From Dermatemys mawii (lineage: Eukaryota > Chordata > Testudines > Dermatemydidae), in NCBI GenBank assembly GCA_007922305.1, contig ML677335.1, forward strand, positions 14,475,734 to 14,539,733: a stretch of DNA of 64,000 nucleotides, in the 5' to 3' direction. A program made the translations under genes and the position numbers. Below, one piece after another: positions 46,112 through 56,560 of the stretch (position 1 is its first letter; the number at the start of each line of letters is the position of its first letter). Below the pieces are notes generated by a model. The model worked only from the letters and a program-made list of their open reading frames with translations, was not told the origin of the DNA and searched no databases.

Positions 46112-46545
46112 TGATACATAAAAATGGCAACACTGGGTCAGATCAATGGTCCATCTTGTCCAGTATTCTGTCTTCTGACAGTGGCAGTAACAGAAAAGGG
46201 AAGTTTTTTGATGACACCCTCTGTTATCCAGTCCTAGCAGTAAGATGTTTAGGGACATCAAGAGCATAGTGCTGTGTGTCTAACCATCCTGGCTAATAGC
46301 TAAATTCATGGAGGATAAGTCTATCAATATCTAATTATTTTCTGAACCCAGTTGTGCTTTTGGCCTTCACAACATCTCCTGGCAATAAGTTTCACAGGTT
46401 TACTATAAGCTTTGTGAAGTATTTCTTTGTTTGTTTTAAACCTACTGCCTATTAATTTCATTGGTGACCCTAGTTCTTGTGGTATTTACCCCTTCACATA
46501 ATGCTTCCTTAATTATTTTCTATCCACCATTTATGGTGTGGAGAA
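46112..46545 (-). mobile_element. CR1 LINE 3' end, minus strand
   Basis: On the plus strand, cactgggtcagatcaatggt then ccatcttgtccagtattctg is the reversed CR1 3' tail. It continues with ttcatggaggataagtctat, aacatctcctggcaataagt and ttaatttcattggtgacccta, the inverted 3' ORF2 region. It pairs block by block with the plus-strand copy at 22618-23653. Confidence 0.85.
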
Positions 46546-47623
46546 CTTGTCAGGCCTTCATCATAAGGAAGCAAACAAGGCACAAACCCAATGTGTTTCT
46601 CCTCTACAGGTCACCTTTAAGGAAAGTGGAATTAGTGAAATCTAGGCTGCCATCAGAAGAGTGACAGACACTAAGTTATGTGAGGAAGAGGCAGAGCTGT
46701 GTGCAGCATTTAAGATGAGAATTAGGAGTTTGATGTAGGAAGAGGGTGAGGGTGGTGTGGTGGGAAAGAGTAAAGCAGATACATTTGGTGTCTGCATTTT
46801 GGATAGAATGGAAGAGTGTAAAGTTAGGCCAGCCAGAGAGAAAGAGGTAATAATCTAGGCAGAGGATTGTCAGTGGGGTTGCAGTAATGTAGGCAAGAAA
46901 TTACCAAGGGTTTTGGAAGTAGGAATGAAAAGAAATAGTTGGATTTTGGAGCTATTGAGAGGGAGCAGTGTCAAGGTGAACAACGGCATGGATATGAGAA
47001 GACAAGGAAGAAAACAAAGGTGTGGAGAGGATGGTGGAATTCATGTGACTGAGAAAGGAAGAACATATGGAAAAAAATGGTCTGGGAGAACATTGCAAAT
47101 CCAAAACAGAACAGGTTCTCAACCAGTGGAATGTGTGTACCTGTACTTCAGTATTTTCTAAAATTTATTCTAGATTTCCCTCTTTGTAACGCTAGTATTT
47201 GTCTTGCTTCTGATAAAATTGGTGCTTTAGTGTTGTACACAAGTCCTAAAACACATTTTGGAGGCTCATTGCAGCCCCACATATAAATGTAATACCACAT
47301 CACAACTATGTAGCTTGTTCCAGTGAACAAATCTTCTAAGGTGGTAACAACCTGAGTTGCTTTACACTCAGCCTCATTATCTCCATTGTGGGTTAGTGTG
47401 GTAATGTGAGGTAATTGGTGGTAGCTGGTACAGCTGAGGTCTTAGACTGGTAAATGGGTACAGTGACCTTTAAAGATGGGATGGGGGGAACCAAACAAAC
47501 ACTGGGGTTGTGGTATATTTTGCTTTTGCTTTATGAATTTGGAAGGCACAAGTGTGTGTTTTTAAGTAAAAACTACTTTTGGCTTGTGTTTTTTTTCAGG
47601 TTTTGTGTATCATGGAAGACTCT
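46546..47623. other. Unassigned MARCHF5 intron
   Basis: A purine-rich stretch at about 46680-47060 may be an old repeat but was not recognised. Confidence 0.4.
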
Positions 47624-47626
47624 TTA

Positions 47627-47800
47627 GGGCCTTGCCTACACTAGAAAAAATTAACCATTGGCAAGTGTCAGTAACTAAACATGTTCAGCAGTGTTTCAGA
47701 ACCTAGGTCTGCGTTTGCAGTTAAACAGTGTTCAGCACAAGTTCAACTGCATCTATTGTCAACAATAGGTAATTTTCCTACAGTAGACCAGACTTGTGGC
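47627..47800 (+). mobile_element. Turtle-type miniature element, one clear end
   Basis: After a TTA (47624-47626) it begins gggccttgcctacact, like the Harbinger-type termini elsewhere in the window. A weak inverted end (acagtagaccagactt) lies near 47780-47796. Confidence 0.5.
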
Positions 47801-48569
47801 AGATGTAAAATTAATTAAACTTAAAGATCACCCGAGACTTAAAAATAAACAGTTGACTGGGAAGAGATTTTTAATCTAACATGATGTTAGTTCCTATGCC
47901 TTATGAACACTTTGGTGAAAGAGGATGATTTTGTTAGATTTTACATGCAACCTGTTGACTCAAGGTGTGTGAGCTCACCATACACATCACTGACAATATC
48001 CTTCCCAAAGAAGTCTTCCGGCAAAACTAGGAAACACTAAACTTGCTGCTCCAGATATTTCTAAGGTAGAAAGCAAGCAGAAAGTCACCCTTTTTTGCAA
48101 CCAGGAAGGCAGAAGGGACTCTAAATATATAGGCAGCACGAAAGATGGTACAGAGACAAGTCTGAGAATATGACACAGTGGTAAGGAGGAGTAAGCCGTG
48201 AAGAGTTTGAATTTAATTGAGAATGCAGCAGGATGCCCAAAAAGGGAAGTTAGAGGGATTAGCAAGTATATTATATCAGTCGGTATGGATAACAGTGGTA
48301 TTTCTTTCTGTTTGAAGAAAGGTTACAAAAGCCAAAGAGAAGGTTCCTATGCATTGTACTTGCCAAGGTCATATAGATATGTGTAACTGCTTCATTATGT
48401 TTTGTATGGTGGTTAACAAGAAAAGAAACCTTAATATTTGGCACCAAAATACGAGTGCATGGGTATTCAGCATTGGGTTATGAACGAATATCAAGGGAGT
48501 TACAGCCACCCTTTCCTTCTGCTTTGTCCTGTTGATAAATGGAAGGGAGTTCTTAGGTAGATACCTAAC
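47801..48569. other. Unassigned MARCHF5 intron
   Basis: No recognised feature. Confidence 0.4.
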
Positions 48570-48571
48570 TA

Positions 48572-48996
48572 CAGTAGAACTTCAGAGGTACAAGCACCTA
48601 GGGAATGGAGATTGTTAGTAGTTCTGAAATGTTTGTGACTTTGGAACAAAACATTATGATTATTCTTTCAAAAGTTTACAACTGAACATTGAGTTAATAG
48701 AGCTTTGAAACTTTACTATGGAGAAGGTAAATGCTGCTTTTGACCATCTGAATTTAAATGAAACCAGCACAGAAACAGTTTCTGATCTTTCAGATCTTTT
48801 TTTTAAAAGATCTTTTTTTAAAACTTTCACTTTATTTCTTTAGTAGTTTACATTTAACACAGTATTGTACTGTATTTGTGTTTTTTGTTTTTTTTCCTTC
48901 TCCTTTTCCTCCTCTCTGCTGCTGCCTGATTGCATACTTGCGTTTCAAATGAGGTGTGTGGTTGACTGGTCAGTTTGTAACTCTGAGATTCTGCTG
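48572..48996. mobile_element. 425-bp pogo/Tigger-like element, complete with TA flanks
   Basis: The termini cagtagaacttcagaggtac and (inverted) cagcagaatctcagagttac are imperfect inverted repeats, about 19 of 24 bases over the full arm. TA dinucleotides flank the element (48570-48571 and 48997-48998), as expected for Tc1/mariner-pogo insertion. The interior is non-coding and T-rich (48795-48900). Confidence 0.8.
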
Positions 48997-48999
48997 TAG

Positions 49000-50375
49000 T
49001 TGGAAAAGGACGTGCTGGTATGGAAAAAGTTGAGAATCACTCTGTTAGTGTACGATAACAGTATTCATTCAGGTGATGTTATAATTAACATTGTATAAAG
49101 TTGGCTGGATTTAATCAGTTTTTAATTATGATTTAAATTAGCAACCAGGAAATCTTGATATAAAGAAATTTATTTTAATTTTTGTTTTGCCTTTGTACTA
49201 CTTAGTTATTTTCCTAAAGAGAGGTTGATTCTCTGTTGATTTGTAACAAAATATATACCTTACTTTTTGCTGATCAGGAGAAGATACTATACCAATCCAC
49301 ATTTATTTAAGCAATTATATAGCTCAACATACATTTATTTGGATTATTAGGATAGAAAATGGTGAATGATGCTTTTCTTATTTACTAAATTTTTTTTGTT
49401 TGCTATATATGTTAAGTTGCTTTGGGAGTGGAAATTGGAATTCAATTAAATGCACAAAAATAGCTTTTTTATTTTTTAAATAAAAGTTATGAAAACATGT
49501 TTTACATTTAAAACTGATTTAAACAAAGTAGTTTCTATGGTTAATGAATTGAACTGATTATTTCTGATCACCATATACTTCACAATTTTAGAATAATTGG
49601 TCTTATCCTGTTGCACCTCATTTTTAGTCATATATGGGTAGAGGAAAACAAGCTTTCCTGCTTTTTCAGCTCCCAGTCACTTTTTCAACTTCAGATGAGC
49701 TAGTTATTACATTGCGCTATCTAAATAAACTGAAATAAAGAAAATATTCTTTCTGTACCTACAGAAGAGGCTACTGCTGTCAAAAGCTGGTTTAGCACTT
49801 TAACAAACTTTAACCAGTTTTAGCCAGTGACTTTCACTACGGTTTGACTTTTTTTAAAACTTCAGCAGCAAACTTGTACTGCTTGAAAATAATTTTTTAA
49901 TTTAATTTAAATGATTGATAGATTTTTAGTAACGTTAGGCCTTAATATAGTTTGTCATCATTTTGGACTTAATTTTAAATATTCTTATTTTTAAAAAGAA
50001 AAATGTACTGTATTTTAAACATTTTTAACAGATATTTTCCTCATTTTCTGGATAATTTTGGAGATAAGTTGTTGACCTGTAACAAATCTCAGTATTAGTT
50101 GTACATTCATTTCTATTTAACATGTAGTGTGTTTCAGAGGCATTTGGATCCAGCTTTCACATCTATCTATACCTTGAACTGGAAATAATATATAAGATGA
50201 GGATTTGTAGTTGGTTTTTAAGTTGTAGAATTGCTATGACCAAATCTTGTTTAAGCTGATGAATGCAACTATCTCCTTGCCAGTTTGTGACAGGATTTCC
50301 TTCTGGATATATCTGTTGGCTTGCATGTTACTACCAAAATATGTGAATTGACTCAGTTTTTGTATTCCTTTACCT
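49000..50375. other. AT-rich intron, possibly containing old repeats
   Basis: Segments such as tttaattatgatttaaatta (49121) and the block around 49640-49860 look like parts of dispersed AT-rich repeats, but no ends or class could be set. Confidence 0.35.
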
Positions 50376-50379
50376 TCTA

Positions 50380-50845
50380 GCAAAATGCTTGAGATGAGGG
50401 TTGCTAGGGAACTTATTATATTTGATTTTCATAACTGATTGACCCAGACTTTTGCATGCTGTACAGTCTTTTGGTCTTTGCTTCCATGTTGATTGGGCTG
50501 TCACTTAGGTTTTGCTGATGACGTACTTCATCTAAATGTTCTAGTGGACTATTAGCCTTGTGATATGTGTTGCATCCTTTGCTCATTACAAAGTTAAAGG
50601 CAATGCCAACTAGAGGTGAGGGAATGCATCCTTGTGAGACACCAGTGTCAGTTAAATCATTTGGTGAAGTCCACATTTATTTGAAACTGTGCATACTGCA
50701 CCTTGATATCAAGTCTTGATGATCATTTTTTATTGGCATACCAGAACACTTCAAGATGTTCCAGAATGAATTGTGATGGAGGCTATCAAAGGCTTTTTAA
50801 AAATACGCCAAGTTTATGCTGAGCGGATTCCCCTGTATAGTCAAG
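50380..50845 (-). mobile_element. RTE/Bov-B-like LINE reverse transcriptase remnant
   Basis: The minus strand encodes a segment starting FDSLHHNSFWNILK (about 50795-50750) followed by DTGVSQGCIPSPL (about 50650-50612), the conserved QGC-SP block of non-LTR reverse transcriptases. A short LEHLDEV segment follows where the catalytic FADD box is expected. Stops and a frameshift between blocks show decay. The spacing resembles RTE-clade rather than CR1 elements. Confidence 0.55.
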
Positions 50846-51380
50846 TTAATGAAACAGACTATAAATACAGAGTGTTGTCAAATGGAAAAAGTAAATGGAT
50901 TGTTTTTAATTATCTTTCAATTATAATGATCTCCAGGTGCCATCAGTAACAGCAGGTAAAAAGAACATATCAAATGTATGACTTGTAAGTTGATGTCCCT
51001 TTTTAAAGCTTTTGTTTTAAATATTCTTTTGTGCCCAGAAAGCGTATATCCTTGCACTGCCTAAATGAAACTGGAAACTTTATTGAAAGGGCTTGGGGTC
51101 ATCTGAGTTCACGCAACACAGAATTTATTAATGGAATCTATTGCGTCTGGCTTTTATTGTTTGTTTTTGTCGTAGCATCAATAGAGCAATCTTTCAAGTT
51201 CTATTTTTAAAAAGATTTTAAATGTCAAAGTTAGCATACCCAAAAATTGCCCTGTTCTTTATTTCTTAGTGTTGGTAATATCCATCTACTATTTATTATA
51301 TGCAGAGGCATTTTCCCAAAACATAATTCAGAGCCACTGAAAGTAAAATTCAATATTTGATATCTGGTAGTAACACAATG
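50846..51380. other. Unassigned MARCHF5 intron
   Basis: AT-rich; nothing recognised. Confidence 0.4.
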
Positions 51381-51382
51381 CA

Positions 51383-52064
51383 TGTTGTAATGATCTGGCA
51401 CCTATCTCTTGACCGTCCACTTCTGATCGGGTGTGCCTGCAGTTTTTAAACCAGTCCCAGCCCTTGTATTGGCTGTACTTCCCCACGGCTTTCTCTCTGG
51501 AAGCAATTGGTTTCACCCTCTTGGCTTGTTCTGGCCTCAGCTCTCCAGCTGGGCCTCCTGACAGTTCAGTCCACTGCTGGTGGTTAACTGCTGTCCAATT
51601 GTAGGCCCTTCCCGACTGGCCTGTGGCGGGGGGGACCCAGGCTCACTCACTATTCTGGGTCCCATCCCAGGGACTCTAAGAATAGCAGTTACACTCTGTA
51701 GTGTCCCTTTAACAAAACTGCTTTCAGTCCCTTGGGTCACTTCCCCTTGGCCCCAGACTTGATTGACACCTTACCTTTAGCTCAGGGGCCTTCTAAATTC
51801 AGGACCAGCAGGCAGCCAGTTCTTCCTCACTCTCCTAGTCCCTACTAGTACTGAGCTGTCCATTGTACTGGAATTCCATTTGGCTAGCCGGGAACACCAC
51901 CTACACTCCTTTAGTTCCAGCAAGGAACCACTTGTCTCTGGCACTGCTTTTTATAGGACCCGCTTGTGCACTGATTGGCTGCTCCCTTCAGTTTTCTGTG
52001 GTGAGTATGGCAGAAATGTGAGGCCTCCAGCAGGGGGCCTCTGGGCCTAATCCACCCCATCACA
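51383..52064 (-). mobile_element. Isolated (solo) LTR, about 682 bp
   Basis: Read on the minus strand the block begins tgtgatggggtggattaggc and ends cattacaaca, so it has TG...CA termini. A tataaaa box at about 51950-51956 lies about 110 bp inside the 5' end. The sequence is GC-richer than its flanks and contains no internal gag-pol-like frames next to it. A clear target duplication was not found. The class (Ty3/gypsy or endogenous retrovirus) cannot be decided from the LTR alone. Confidence 0.6.
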
Positions 52065-52839
52065 CACATGTAATGGGGGGGTAAATGCTTCCATATCTAA
52101 TAATGTTCAAAGTGTAGTTTAAAACATAGTGATTTTTAAAAATCACTACTGTCTTGATAGTGATCTCTTTAAACTCCAGATATCTAAGGGTATGTTTAGT
52201 TAAAAGATAAAATAATAAAGTCAACCTTTTATTCCTATGGAAAATTAAACCTTTCACAGCAGATAAGGTCATTTATGCTTGTCACCCTCTTGACTGAAAG
52301 TTTGGAGGAACTGGGACTATAACAAAGCTGTTCCCAGTGGATATAATGTCTTACGTTAGCTCCTTGCTAACAGAATAATAGTTATAAACCAAGGTAGTCA
52401 TTTCTAGTCAGATTGCAGATTAAGGCCTGGTCTACACTACAAAGGTATGTCAACACAAGGCAGTTTATGGTGGTCTAGTTGTACACACATCTACATTAAA
52501 ATTTTTCTCCTACCGCTGTAAACACCCCATTATTCTGACCTCCCAAAGTAACTCCACCTCCCAAAGCGGTGCAGAACTGTGGTTGATGTACTTAAGTTGA
52601 TACAGTGTGTCTGTAGACACTTCATTATTTATGTCAACCCTAAATTTCCTCCAGCAGCTATCCCATAATGCCCCACGCTGACTGTTGTGGTCACCATTGT
52701 GAATTTCACTGCTCAGGAGGTTACATGGACCCGAAGCCCCTCCTCCCCTTAAAGCCCCAAGAATTTTTGAAAATCATTTTTCTGATTGCCTGGTTTGGCG
52801 AGCAGCTCTCTGATGTTGAGTGCAACTGCACAGCTGACC

Positions 52840-53370
52840 ATGCTGGCTACACTCCAGCTTGGAGTAGACTGGAGATATTGGATCACCTGAGCCTGTAGGA
52901 AGAAGAGGCTATACAGGCACAGCTCTGAACTAGCCATAGAAATGTTAGCATCTGTGAACAGATTGCTCAGGGGATTCAGGATAAAAGCTATGATGGGACC
53001 AGCAGCAGCACTGTGTGAGAGCCAGGGAGCTACATCAGGCATACCAGAAGGCCAGGGAGACCAGCAATCGTTCCAGTGCCAAGTCGCACACTTGCTGCAT
53101 GCCCTATTCAACAGGAAAACACCTCCCCACAGCACCATGGATACTCTGAGTAGCCCAAGTCTCAGGCCCCTGCTGTGAACAGTGAGGATGAGAAGATGGT
53201 AGATGAGGAAGAGAAATATAGTGATCAGGGAGGGAATCCATCTGTGCAGGGAGCCAGGGCCTATTTTTGACTCCACCGCAGTCTAGTCAGGCCTGCCAGT
53301 CAAGCACAGGCGAGTGCACGGGAGGGGAAAGAAGCTCAGATAAGTGTGTAGATAAATAGTTATAGGGATG
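52840..53370 (+). pseudogene. Harbinger Myb/SANT-like DNA-binding protein remnant
   Basis: The plus-strand PAWSRLEILDHLSL segment (about 52852-52895) and the following blocks match the trihelix/Myb-like protein that accompanies Harbinger transposases. They are EEEAIQAQL, a TSHRNVSICEQIAQGIQDK-like segment at about 52925-52985, and an acidic tail at about 53180-53240. Stops occur right after DHLSL and after QAQL, and the middle of the domain is out of frame. In the intact family this partner helps the transposase enter the nucleus and bind the element ends. The long minus-strand frame over the same DNA (52749-53276) is a shadow. Confidence 0.65.
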
Positions 53371-54849
53371 GTACCCCCACAGTAAGTAGGACACATCTTT
53401 TGACTTTTAATTACGTCACTTGTGCTAGAAGAGGTAATGGTACAACCAAGAGAGATTGAGGTGTTCTCAGCTTTTCATTTATATGGGTGTTGGGAGGGGG
53501 CATGCGGAGCAATTTGTTTATGTATACTAGTATGTCCCTTGAATCCTCTTAAGAGATCTCAATGAAACTTTCATGGAGGTACTCTGCAGTCCTCTCCGAA
53601 AGGTTTCTGTGGAGGGCTGCCTTATTTCTTCCTCTGTGGTAGGACACTTACTCATACCACTCAACGATGACTTCAACAGGTACCGTTGCAGTATGCAGGC
53701 TAGCAGCATATGGCCCATGGCAGCTTTGGGATGCCAACAGGAGCTGTGGTCTCTGCCTTTGTTACCCTTAGGAGTGAAATATCTGCTAAAATCACCACTG
53801 CTTTTGGAAAATAGTGCCAATATTCAGTGTCATTGCCCTATACCTCTAGATTAATGCAACTGAGCAATTCCCTCCAAATTTCCCCAACATCCGGGCCATA
53901 CTCACCATGGCTGGTGCTGTGACTAGTGTCGTGCACAAGCAATCCCAAGTAGAATTAGTTTGGTATCTTAAGTTTCACTTTCCATAGCGAATACAGTGAC
54001 AATGGTACTTCTGTGTGTTTTAGCTACAGTTGCTGCCAGTACAGACTTCAGGGTCTCTTGCCTCCCCACTTGCTTCACTTCCCCTTCCTCCCTCATACTC
54101 ATGTAATGCCTGAGCTAGATGAGGAGGAGAAAGAAGAGGACTTGGGATGATGAGTTCAGTAAGGTCGTGCAAGCCACTACTGCATCAGACCATGAGCACA
54201 GGGCCTCGTCCGGAGGATGAACATTGCAGACAACCTGGAGAAGGAAAGAGTGGAGCTGGAGAAGAGAGAGGCCTAGGATTCCCAGTAGGAATAGGAGGGA
54301 GATGCACCAGGATATAATAGGGCCTTTCAGGCAGTAAACAAAGACACTGCATATTCTGGTGAACAGGTAGGTTCAGCAATCCTGGGCTTGCCTCCCTCTG
54401 CGGCCCATGGGAGAACTCAATGCTGGGGCCTCCCTAAAGCCCTCCCCCCAACATCTCACATGGCTTACGTGTTGCTGAACTACCTTTAGCACTCCACCCT
54501 GGGTGATGTTAAAAACAATCACAGCTTTACACACACTGATCTATGAAAGTCGCAGTTGGTGTATGTATCGTTGAAATGGACACAAATGTTCTTTCCCTTT
54601 CATCAGTTCTATTAATTTGTTTTATTAAGTTCTTAATGTATTTGTTTTAAAATGGCACATTTTTTGCACTGATTTTGTTATGGAATAATAATCTATTATT
54701 TGGAACATAATTTGTCTTTATCACAGCATGTTGCTGAGTGCTCAGCAGTTCTGAAAGCAACCAGTTACCTGTGACTGTGCAATATCACACAACTCATAGG
54801 ATCAGTAGCATAAACAATAGGTGCATTGACAATGTTATATTCTTACATG
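53371..54849. other. Interior of the Harbinger relic
   Basis: A minus-strand frame at 53527-53820 (SGDFSRYFTPKGNKGRDHSS region) is a possible extra element-encoded remnant; its family is unknown. The rest is non-coding. Confidence 0.4.
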
Positions 54850-55440
54850 GAATTACTCTGGCTCACTTGTAAAATGTTCTTTCAAAGCCTCCCTGAGCTG
54901 TATAGCTCCATGTTGAACTCTTCTAATAGCCCCTCTGTCTGGCTGTTCAAATTCTGCAGACAGCCACTCCACTTCTGCCCACCGCCCCGCAAACTTTTCG
55001 CTGTTTGCTACAAAGGTACTATACAGGGCATCGCAGGCAGCTATTACCATTGGGATTTCTTTCTTGCTGAGGTCCAATCTTGTGAATAGACAATGTCAAC
55101 CAGCCTTCAAATGACCAAAAGCACATTCAACTGTCATTCTGCACCTGCTGAGCTGGTAGTTGAACATTTCCTTGATGCTCTTGAGATGGTTGGTGTATGG
55201 CTTTGTGAACCAGAAGAGCAAGAGGTAGGCTGGGTACCCCAGGATTACTATTGGCATTTCAACATTTCCCATGGTAATCCAGTGGTTTCCCATGGTTGGG
55301 AAACATAATCCTTGTTTGTAGCTTTCTGAACAATCCTGTGAGCTTTCCCAGACCTGCCCATATTGATTTCAGTGAAGTGTTCCTGGTGATCCACCAGTGC
55401 TTGCATAACCTTAAATGACTGCTTCTTGGAGCACCGAGGC
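54850..55440 (-). pseudogene. Harbinger (HARBI1-like) DDE transposase remnant
   Basis: Minus-strand frames give, in order, LVDHQEHFTEINMGRSGKAH (about 55405-55346), VEMPIVILGYPAYLLLFWF (about 55264-55208), FNYQLSRCRMTVECAFGHLK (about 55161-55102) and IPMVIAACDALY (about 55056-55021). These are the conserved blocks around the DDE core of PIF/Harbinger nucleases. The Asp normally found in the LGDPAYP block is Tyr here (GYPAY), so one catalytic position is lost. At least one frameshift lies near 55290. The N-terminal third is missing, cut at the LINE junction. Confidence 0.8.
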
Positions 55441-56560
55441 CTGGAACCCACAAGAGGAGAGGCAGTTCTTGATTCAATCCTAACTGGAGCACAGGATCAG
55501 AATAAAGCTGGACCACATGGTAATAGTGACCATAATATAATTAAATTTAACATCCCTGTGGTGGGGAAAACTCCACAGTGTCCCAGCACTGTAGCTTTTA
55601 TTTCAGAAAGAGCAACTACGCAAAAAAAGAGGAGATTAGTGAAACAGAAATTAAAAAGTACAATACCAAAAGTAAAATCCCTGCAAGCTGCGTGGAAATG
55701 TTTTAAAGACACCGTAATAGAGGTTCAACTTAAATGTATACCCCAATTTAAAAATCATGGTGAGAGAACCAAAAAAGAGCCACTGTGGTTAAACAACCAA
55801 TAAAAGAAGCAGTGAGAGGCAAAAAGGCATCCTTTAAAAAGTGGAAGATAAATCCTAACAACGAAAATAGAAAAGAGCATAAACTCTGGCAAATGAAGTA
55901 TAAAAATATAATTAGAAAGACCAAAAAAGAATTTGAAGAATAGCTAGTCAAAGACTCCAAAAGTAATAACAATTATTTTTTTTAATACATCAGAAACAGA
56001 AAGCCTGCTAAAAAACCAGAGGGGCCACTGGATGATCAAGATGCTAAAGGAGCTCTCAAAGATAATAAAGGCATTACGGAGAGACTACATGAATTCTTTG
56101 CATCAGTCTTCACTGTTGAGGATATGAGGGAGATTCCCAAACCTGAGCCATTCTTTTTGATTGACAGATTGGAGGAAATGTCCCAAACTGAGGTGTCTTT
56201 AGAGAAGGTTTTGGAACAAACTGATAAACTAAACAGTAATACGTCTCCAGGACCTGATGGTATTCACCCATGTGAAATTGCAGGACTACTAACTGTCATC
56301 TGTAACCTATCATTTAAATCAGCTACTGTACCAAATGACTGGAGGATAGCTAAGATGAGACCAATTTTTAAAAAGGGCTCCAGAGGTGACCCTGGCAACT
56401 ACATGTCAGTAAGCCTCACTTCAGTATCAGGCAAATTGGTTGAAACTATCATAAAGAACAAAATTATCAGACACATAGATGAACATAATTAATTCGGAAA
56501 TAGTTAGCATGGCTTTTGTAAAGGGAAATCATGCCTCACCAATCTACTAGGATTCTTTGA
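55440..56560 (+). mobile_element. CR1-like LINE ORF2 fragment (endonuclease end to mid reverse transcriptase)
   Basis: Plus-strand frames show the endonuclease end TRGEAVLDSIL (about 55449-55481) and GNSDHNIIKFNI (about 55521-55556). A linker follows, then the reverse-transcriptase start SPGPDGIHP (about 56247-56273). Next are VPNDWRIAKMRPIFKKGSR (about 56330-56386), DPGNYMSVSLTS (56387-56422) and HGFCKGKSCLTN near 56509-56545. It then stops abruptly before the catalytic FADD box. Stops after LWLNNQ and HIDEHN and a frameshift between parts show it is dead. Lacking a 3' end, it must itself be truncated or rearranged on the right. Confidence 0.75.

Larger units (their letters stand above)
52424..55440. 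mobile_element. PIF/Harbinger element relic with both genes
   Basis: After TAA (52421-52423) the unit starts ggcctggtctacact, the same terminus as the miniature elements in the window. It holds a plus-strand Myb/SANT-like gene remnant and a minus-strand DDE transposase remnant, the standard two-gene layout of PIF/Harbinger. The right terminus was not found: at about 55440 the transposase runs into a LINE fragment. Confidence 0.75.

Noticed and set aside
52749..53276. 175-codon minus-strand frame
   Set aside because: It is antisense to the Harbinger Myb-like remnant, whose conserved words read on the plus strand.
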